NCBI GenBank assembly: GCA_003049465.1
Contig: PYSS01000032.1
Span: 174,674 to 238,673 of the forward strand
DNA from: Magnaporthiopsis rhizophila
Lineage: Eukaryota > Ascomycota > Sordariomycetes > Magnaporthales > Magnaporthaceae
Direction: 5' to 3'
Length of the DNA: 64,000 bases
The notes beneath the pieces are model-generated. The model did not search any database. It was not told the origin of the DNA and worked only from the letters and a program-made list of their open reading frames with translations. This document shows positions 57,622 through 64,000 of this stretch, in pieces (within the stretch, counting starts at the first letter, position 1; each line of letters begins with the position of its first letter). Position numbers and translations under genes: made by a program.

Positions 57622-58367
57622 TTGAGCGCGCCGCCGTCCCAGCCAACCATGTCCTCCTCGGCAATGAGCTCCTCCTGTATATCGGCAGCCTGCTCGCGGG
57701 CCCAGGCAAACGCCCTCCTCGCCGCCTCGGCATCCTCGGCGTCCTGCCTCAGCCTCTCCTCGTCGCCGTCGTCGGTCGCCAGCGCCTCGGCGGCCACGCC
57801 GGCGCCGGCCGCGTTCGCGCGCTCGATGCGCGCGTTGCGGGTCCTGATCTCGTCGAGCGCGTCGGCCACGGCCATCTCGCGCTTGGCGTCGACCGTCTTG
57901 GCCTCGAGCTCGGCCATGGCGTTGCGCTCCTCCTCGTCGGCGCGCTGCTCCTCGAGGCGGTCGAGGCGGGCCTCGTCCGTCTCGTCCTCGGGCACGGCGG
58001 CCCCGTCGTCGCCCAGCGCCCGCTTCCAGGGGTCCGTGTTGCGCTTGGCGCCGCGCTCGCACACGTAGTCCATGTTGGCCGGGTCGGTGCGGAAGGTGAT
58101 CTGGGACGAGCAGCGGGTGCACTTGATGTAGAAGCGGTGGATCTGGACGCCCAGGTACCGCTCCTCCGGGTTCGTCTCCTTGCGCGCGTTGAACTTGCGC
58201 CCGCGGTAGATGTACTCGCCGCACGACGTGCACCTCATGCCGAAGGGCGCCATCAGCCGCACCACCTGCACCTTGGGGCCCTTCTGCTTGGGGCCGCGCC
58301 GCCGCGTGAGCGCATTCGGGTCGAAGTCGGCGGGATAGTATTTCGAGAGGACTTTTCGCTCCGACAT
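57429..58367 (-). CDS. YJU2: Splicing factor YJU2 (CWC16/CCDC94 family)
   Basis: A single-exon gene of 312 residues with a clear ATG. The N-terminus MSERKVLSKYYPADFDP is the family signature. A zinc-binding fold follows with CTSC at 46-49 and CTRC at 83-86, flanked by GEYIYRGRKFNARKE and the conserved TDPANMDYVCERGAKRN. The middle is a long charged coiled coil (ARLDRLEEQRADEEERNAMAELEAK), and the C-terminus has a run of 13 Ser before a basic tail (RQVKKKTDRAALLGIKKK). Yju2 joins the spliceosome with the Prp19-associated complex and promotes the first catalytic step, docking the branch site. The poly-Ser comes from a pure trinucleotide repeat (57582-57622) and probably varies in length. The longer 545-codon frame spanning this locus is a shadow. 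Confidence 0.95.
57582..57622. repeat. (GAC)n microsatellite coding for poly-Ser in YJU2
   Basis: About 13 GAC units on the plus strand read as TCG (Ser) codons on the minus strand. Confidence 0.92.
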
Positions 58368-59459
58368 GGTTGCTTTGGATTGAGGTTAAAGGGCGGACTG
58401 CGAGGGCGGAGTGTATGAAGACGGAGCCTTCGTTTGGATTTGGTTGTGGAACGCGAGTCCAAAGCCACATCCTCTCATGTACACGAGCCACATTGAGGCC
58501 CACTCTGGAGTTTTTGGTCGGGCGGAGCCGCAGTGACGACATACAGATATGCCGAACGAATTGACTTCCATTTCTAGGGAAGCGGGGGTTGCCTTTACGG
58601 GCTGCTAGACAAGCTTTCCCTCGACCGGGACCACCAACAACCAAATGGACACTGGATAAAGAGCTGGGAAAAAATATGACCTTTACATGCCATTCTGTCG
58701 TTTCACCGCATACGGCGGCTAGTTGATTTGCTAATGTACAGGGTATATACGTACTAAATATTACACAGATAACAGGTAGGGCACAGGCCACTCAACCCTT
58801 CCTCTCTTTCTCTCCCTCTCCATATGCGTGGACGACGTCTCCGATCCTCCCCACCAGACGGCCCCGAATCCCACACGTAGCCTTCGGCATCCCTACACTG
58901 TCGTCTTCATTAACCGTAGAAAGGAAACAAGAAAAAAGAAAACAGACGAGACAAAAGCCGCCATAACCAACAGAAAAAAGAGGATGAAAACAGCGCAAAC
59001 AGAAAACAAAATAAAAGCAAGGGGCAACCAACGCCGGGGATGAATGCAATCCACCCTTTTTTTTGCCCAAAGAGGCTCAAATGCTTCGTATGATGGAGAG
59101 CAACGCAGAACAAGATCATAGGAAAAAGAAACTCGGGGAAATGTGCGGTAGGAAAGTGCGAGGAGAGAGGCGGTGCTCGGTCAGAGCGAAAGCCTGAGGT
59201 CATCGAGATCGTCCAGTCGAATGGTGTTTTTTTTTTCTTTCTTTTTTTTCTGTTTTCTTTTGTTTCCTTTCTTGTTGGGATCGTTCAGGCTCCTTCAAGA
59301 ATACCGCTCATCGGAAGCGTCCAGGATCCGTGTGCCGTGCTATGCGCGAGCATCAAGTCGTCTGGATTCGTATCTTTTTGATTTGCGTGTCTTGTGAGCC
59401 TTCTTCCCATTCCGCCCTTTCCCTCCCCCGGATGCACACCAGGTTTGCCGTGCTGTTGT
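58368..59459. other. Spacer between YJU2 and the Zn2Cys6 gene
   Basis: It is the YJU2 promoter on the left and the 3' region of the Zn2Cys6 regulator on the right, with A-rich (58920-59020) and T-rich (59227-59275) tracts. No gene is seen. Confidence 0.5.
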
Positions 59460-61536
59460 CTAGTGGGAGTGACGGTGCTGCCGCTGGGCCGGTCCGTCTC
59501 CTCCGCCGCCGCCGCCACTCACGACTGGGGCACCCAGACCCTCACGCGCAGCAGAGGCTGAAAGTGGAGGGAGCTCACGCGATGCGGGCGAGCGAGGGAC
59601 GTCGTCATAGTGGTGCTGGTATGACGGGTGCTGGTGTTGGTGCTGGTGTTGGTGCTGGAGGCGGGGCTGAGGATCGTGCACATACGAGTCTGTTTGCCAG
59701 CCACGGCGGGGATCATCGTGTATCCGGGGGAGATGGTCGTGCCGCTGGTGGTGCTGCCAGTCGGCCTTTCCGCCGTCTCTAGGGTCGCGCTGGAGCTGCG
59801 GCACGGGCAACGGCAGAGGGAGCATGATCGGCGAGCGCCGCGTCTCTTGGTGTTGGTGGTGGTAAGGGTGGTGCGGCTGCTGTTGCTGGGGAGGGTAGTG
59901 ATGGTGGTGCGAGTACGGCGAGGGCGGGCGCTGGGGAGCGTAGGTGTAGTGCGAGTACGATGGCGCGGCGGGCGCCTGGTGCGGTGGCGGGTTGCCGTAG
60001 CCATGGTCGCCAAAGCCGAAGCCGAAGCCGAGGCGCGGACGCTTGGTGGGGGCCGGGTTCATCATCTCGGGCGACGCTGGCCTCAGCACGGTCCGCGGCG
60101 ATACCGAGGCGCTCGAGTTGCTGCCCGGCCGGGGCCCGTCCATGACCGGCGGCGGCATCACCACGCCTCCTCCCAGGCGCCTCGACTCGTCTAGCTCGGC
60201 GGGAGGAGTGGATGGGGAAGTGGTGTTTCCGCCACGTGGACTACGAACAAGGAAAAAAAAAAAACTCGTCAGTATCAAGAGGAATAGGTACGTAGGCAGA
60301 ACCAAGGCCGAGAACATGACATCCCAACGAGAAAAAGACTCACGCATTCTTGAACTTGCACACCCGGCCAAACTTCTCGCACTGCACGCATCGCGGGTAG
60401 TCAGGGTCGCACTTGATCTTCTTCTCCCTGCAGGTGATACACGCGATGGCCAGCCGCTTCCTCGGCTTGCCGGCCTTGGTGACGCCCCAGTGCGCGTTGA
60501 CCTGCTCGCCGTCGATGACGGCCTTACAGTGGCTCCCGTCGTCGTAGAAGTAGCACGTCCCCTCGCCCGGCACCTCGGCCGCCCGCACGAACCGCGGCAG
60601 GAAGTGCGTCCCCGTCCAGATCTTGGGGCCCAGGCCGTCCTTGGACGGCACGCCCTCGCTCACCACAGCGCTGGCCGGCGGAGTCGGCGGTGGAGGCGGT
60701 GCGTGGTGATGGTGCATGGACGGCGTGCGCTGCAGCTGCTGGGCGTGTGGGTATTGGTGCTGCTGGTGATGGTGCTGTTGGGATCCGTCGTGGTGGTGAC
60801 CGCTCATCTGATCCGCCTCTCGCTTGGCGCCCGTCAGCGGGCCCGGGTACCGCTCGAGTTGGGCCCGGCGCGAGAGCGGCGAGTACTCCTCGCGATGGTG
60901 CGGGGGATGATGCGGCAGCGGTGGTGGTGGTGGCGGTCCGTAGTCTGAACTCCTACCCGCCGACGATGGCCTGTACTGCTGGACGGGCTCGCTCTCGCGA
61001 GACTGGGGTGACAGCGGCGCGCGCGGGAACGGATCCCTCGGCAGCGGCTGGAGGAGCTGTGGTCGGTCGTCTAACCTCGGTTCGAACGGTCCTGCCCTCA
61101 AACGTGGGGGAGCGGTCGTGGGTGGGAAGTAGGATGAAGAGGACGCGCTCGAGGTGTGTGGCCGGTCCAGCGGGGATGTGGTGGCAGAGTAGGCACGGCG
61201 GCCCTCGGACACGGGCGAGTGCAGAGGTCGTCCGTCCTGAGTTAGGGTTAGGATGCTGCTCAGCGGTGGGAGCTGCTGGCGCTCCGGCTGCTGTTGCTGT
61301 AGTGGTGGCTGCTGCTGCTGCTGCTGCTCCCGGGGAGATGGCCTCGAATCCTCGGGGCTCTTCACGCGAAGCAGCTCGCCCGTCGGCTGTTCATAGCCGG
61401 ACATGGGTGGTGGTGACGGCAGAGCAGACTCGGACGGTCTCGAAGAGTAGGTCGACGAGCTTGGACTCACCAGCTCTGGTGGTGTGCCCGGGAAGGCCAA
61501 GCGAGGTCGGGAGTCGATGCAGGTTAGAATCCCCAT
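59460..61536 (-). CDS. Zn2Cys6 transcription factor with a central zinc cluster and His/Gln/Pro-rich flanks
   Basis: Exon 1 is 61536-60344 and exon 2 is 60240-59460, joined by a 103-nt intron (donor GTGAGT, a T-run, acceptor GTAG) giving CKFKNAPRGGN. The start MGILTCIDSRPRLAFPG is the first ATG; the frame reaches 61617 only through a GTG. The product is about 657 residues. The zinc cluster CITCREKKIKC...CVQCEKFGRVC has the C-X2-C-X6-C-X6-C-X2-C-X6-C spacing at about residues 366-393, unusually central rather than N-terminal. It is preceded by a conserved-looking block (IWTGTHFLPRFVRAAEVPG, GTCYFYDDGSHC, QVNAHWGVTKAGKPRKR). Flanks are low-complexity Gln, Pro, Ser and His. No fungal-specific TF middle homology domain is seen. 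It is probably a DNA-binding regulator; the target is unknown. Confidence 0.87.
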
Positions 61537-62497
61537 TGGGAGCGGTTTTATGGTGCGTCGGGGAAAGCAGGAACTGTCATGTCCTGGCCGAGTCGGAAGC
61601 CCGGTTGCGGTAGCCACAGCTATCGCCTCACCGTAGGCTGCTCGTCGTCTCGCTGGAGGTTTTCAGCTTCGGCTCAGATGGTATTTGATCTTTTTGCCTC
61701 CGTCTCAAGTCCTTGTTTGTTTGCCCTCCCTCCCGAGGTCGTCGGTCGTTTGTCTGTGGGTCTCTCGTCTGAACCAACTGGGCAAAAGCGCGGCTGATGG
61801 GCGGAGAGTCGGCAGAGACCAGATGTTAAATATGATAAGGTGGAGGCGATGCCCTTCAGAGACTGGTCGAGTCCGAGGGCGATGCCCGCTAGATATGCGT
61901 CCTGGTTAAAGATCGACAGGCGGCGCAGTTGCCACGCAGCACAACGCAGGCGCTATCTCCTTCGCCTCGTCTTTTGAGCCTTCTCTTTCTTTGCCTCTGA
62001 TGGTGCGCTTCGCTTCGGGCGTATATCCCACCCCTGTTTCAAGAAGTGACGACAAGCTGCAGCAAGCCAGGTCTCGTTTCATCAACGAGAAAGAAAAGTG
62101 TCCGGTCAAAGTTGGCAACGATAGCGGAGCGCCGGTGCCGGGTATTAGAAGACTAGGCACAAAGAGTGTCCGGGATCTAACTTTCGGTCCTGTGATCCGG
62201 GCGTGCAGGCGGGCAGGCGTTGTGTGGCGCTGTTTTCGTTCAGCTCGGGCGGGTCGCCAACAACGAAGAGACGGGTGATGCTGCTGGGGTAGCGGTGCGT
62301 CCAACAGCGGCAACAAGTACAAAGGCACGCACGTGTTGGTCCGGGTTCGAGCGAAGCGCGTAACGGTCGGTGGAGGCCGGAAGTGTAAAACAAAAAAGCT
62401 AGTCACGGCGACGGGTAGTGGCGTGGCGGGCGGAAGGGACGTGAGTTGGATATGTATAGCTTGTCTACGGTACCTTGCCCTCCAGACATACATTTTG

Positions 62498-62548
62498 CAC
62501 ACACACCCACACACACTCACCACACACAAACACACACACACACACACC
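62498..62548. repeat. Imperfect (CA)n microsatellite
   Basis: CA dinucleotide repeats are interrupted by CC, CT and AAA. They lie about 1 kb upstream of the Zn2Cys6 start codon. Confidence 0.9.
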
Positions 62549-63756
62549 CCAAGACTTTAGGGGACCGGGTTACGAGAGGGGAGTGGCAGAGGCGCCCCAG
62601 AGAGAGCCGGGCAAGAGAGGATGGAGCAGGGGGGGGTAGGCGTGCCTTGCTCCACAGACTGTGTCGGTATTCGTCTGTTCGGCAAGGTCGACGATGTATC
62701 TCTCCACAGGCCATGCAAAGGACTTGTCCGTCCGCCGCCGGGCAAGGATCTGGACGATAGGGACGGACAAGGGGGAGCTTATGGGGATGTGGGCACAAAG
62801 CAACAGCACGGGCAGGCAGCAGAATAATGGCACATCTGGCAGGTCAGTCAGACGCTCCGAGATCCTGGGTGTGGGTACTTTGGGGGGGTAAAAGAACAAA
62901 AAAAAAAAATTATAAAAAAAAAAAAAAAAAAAAGTGCCCCGGTGGGGAAACGGAATAAAGGGTGAGGTTTGGGCTCCGTGGGCACGCTATCAGAGGAACA
63001 AGGGTGAATAAAACGAAGAGGAAAAAAGAGAGAAAAAATAATAAAACGGCATGGGGCGTGGACGTAGGCCAGGCAAGGGAGGACAAGGATATCAGCGGCC
63101 ATGGATGGGCATGAGATGGGATGGGGTGGTGGACTGGGGTGGCCCAGCGTTGCAGGGGTCAGCCCTGGGAGGCAATCGTTGATTTTCCCACTGGTTTCGG
63201 GCTAGCGCACGGCTTCGATGTGCATCCCCATTTGTTATTTGATGGAATCAGGAAGGAAGGAAGTGTTGCATGCAGCCAAGGCCCCTAGCACGGCAAGTCT
63301 CCATCGGGCAGGGGGAGGGCAAGGCAGGACGGCATGGCGGCATGGCAGCATGCCATGGGATGGCGTGTGCACCCCCTTGCCTTCCCTTCGCCTTGGCCCT
63401 TTTGCTTGTGGGCGACAAAAAAGAGAGAGCGTCATGTCGCAAGACGGGGTTGTTGTATCGAAGGTACTTTGCATTCCCAAGGCGGGCAGTGCTTTCGCAG
63501 GCGGACAGATGCTGACGGGCTAGGTAGTTATTTGCTGTTATCATCTCGCCATGGCATCCCACCTCGAGCTAGACGGGTAGGTACCTTGGGTACCTGCCTA
63601 GGTTATCTGCCCACAGACTGGAGGCAATGGAGAAAAAGCCCAGACGAGTGCCCCAAGCGAGCCGTGCCTAGGCTGGACGACGGTCGCTCTAGCGCGTACG
63701 CCCAACCTCGCGCCGCCCTTCCTTTTCAGACGACAGGCTCCGGCAGCCAAGTCTTG

Positions 63757-63775
63757 GTGTGTGTGTGTGTGTGTG
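63757..63775. repeat. (GT)n microsatellite
   Basis: A run of about nine GT units. Confidence 0.9.
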
Positions 63776-63839
63776 CCCGTCCACGGCTGGCTTGCAGCGT
63801 AGCATCTTGACCCTTGCCAGCACAGCCAGCTGAGCCCGA

Positions 63840-63863
63840 GTACATATGTATGCACATATGTAC
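63840..63863. repeat. 10-bp inverted repeat GTACATATGT / ACATATGTAC, 4-base loop
   Basis: The arms 63840-63849 and 63854-63863 are perfect complements around ATGC. Each arm contains the self-palindromic ACATATGT, so it could be a tandem dimeric binding site as well as a hairpin. Confidence 0.7.
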
Positions 63864-64000
63864 ATGCAAAGCTGCAGCAAAATTGGCGAACATACAGGCA
63901 CACATGGTGCCCAGACCCTTTTTGGCTCGGCCGAAGACGACGTTCGACTTTTTCCCCTCTCGGCCTCGAGCACGGTACTGTCTGTACATGTGTTTGGGGG

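Larger units (their letters stand above)
61537..64000. other. Spacer to the right edge with microsatellites
   Basis: It begins with the Zn2Cys6 gene promoter. It holds a CA repeat (62498-62548), long A-runs (about 62900-62933), a GT repeat (63757-63775), CCTAGGTA-like words at 63576-63602 and a hairpin at 63840-63863. The reading frames present have no domain. Confidence 0.5.

Noticed and set aside
57154..58791. 545-codon minus-strand frame covering YJU2
   Set aside because: It is an out-of-frame shadow; its Arg/Gly/Ala-rich middle reflects the GC-rich YJU2 coding sequence.
60043..61613. Two plus-strand frames of about 300 codons
   Set aside because: They are antisense to the Zn2Cys6 gene and have no motifs.
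1..64000. Global RIP or large transposon
   Set aside because: The spacers are not strongly AT-rich. No reverse transcriptase, integrase or transposase motif, LTR pair or terminal inverted repeat was seen. RIP is raised only for individual stop codons.
1..64000. Secondary-metabolite or other biosynthetic cluster
   Set aside because: There are no PKS, NRPS, terpene or P450 signatures. The one oxidoreductase stands among housekeeping genes.
1..64000. CRISPR array or bacterial operon features
   Set aside because: This is spliced eukaryotic DNA. The only regularly spaced repeats are the contiguous 40-bp units and microsatellites, with no spacers.

Overview
The window is nuclear DNA of a filamentous ascomycete, most likely a Sordariomycete (Sordariales- or Magnaporthales-like). 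Genes are GC-rich with short 58-117 nt GT-AG introns carrying CTGAC/CTAAC-type branch points. Several products are fungal families (Med5/Nut1, Pga2, Zn2Cys6, NACHT-ankyrin NLR, DUF4202). Spacers are long and rich in T/A tracts and in TACCTACCT/TACCTAGGTA words. The species cannot be named from the sequence. Splice sites were read by eye and confirmed only by reading-frame continuity and family motifs.

Layout. 0.7-7.7 kb: a Myb/SANT-like gene broken by an in-frame TAG, a divergent DUF4202 gene, an FMN 2-hydroxyacid dehydrogenase preceded by a perfect 3 x 40 bp tandem repeat, and a secreted/single-pass surface protein. 7.7-16.8 kb: about 9 kb without a supportable gene. 16.8-23 kb: a conserved fungal protein of unknown role and Mediator subunit 5. 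24.7-29 kb: an alpha/beta-hydrolase-NACHT-ankyrin NLR (fungal immune/allorecognition class) carrying two frameshifts and one nonsense codon. 30.5-33.8 kb: a large Ser/Arg-rich protein with a Cys-containing C-terminal domain. 33.8-42 kb: about 8 kb without a confident gene. 42-51 kb: a compact housekeeping block, PGA2 <-> MHF1 (divergent), a membrane protein <-> UTP13 (divergent), and a type II J-protein. 51-56 kb: spacer. 56-61.5 kb: a small Ser/His-rich protein, the splicing factor YJU2 and a His/Gln-rich Zn2Cys6 regulator. 61.6-64 kb: spacer with microsatellites.

Most genes are core cell machinery: transcription (Med5, Zn2Cys6, Myb), splicing (Yju2), ribosome biogenesis (Utp13), centromere/DNA repair (Mhf1), secretion (Pga2) and folding (J-protein). 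Neighbours show no sign of acting as one pathway and no biosynthetic cluster is seen. The accessory element is the NLR, which sits between gene-poor spacers and is decaying. The most notable observations are the broken NLR, the single nonsense codon inside the SANT domain, a 99-nt in-frame intron whose retention would add a hydrophobic segment to the surface protein, and the tandem repeat just before the dehydrogenase start codon.
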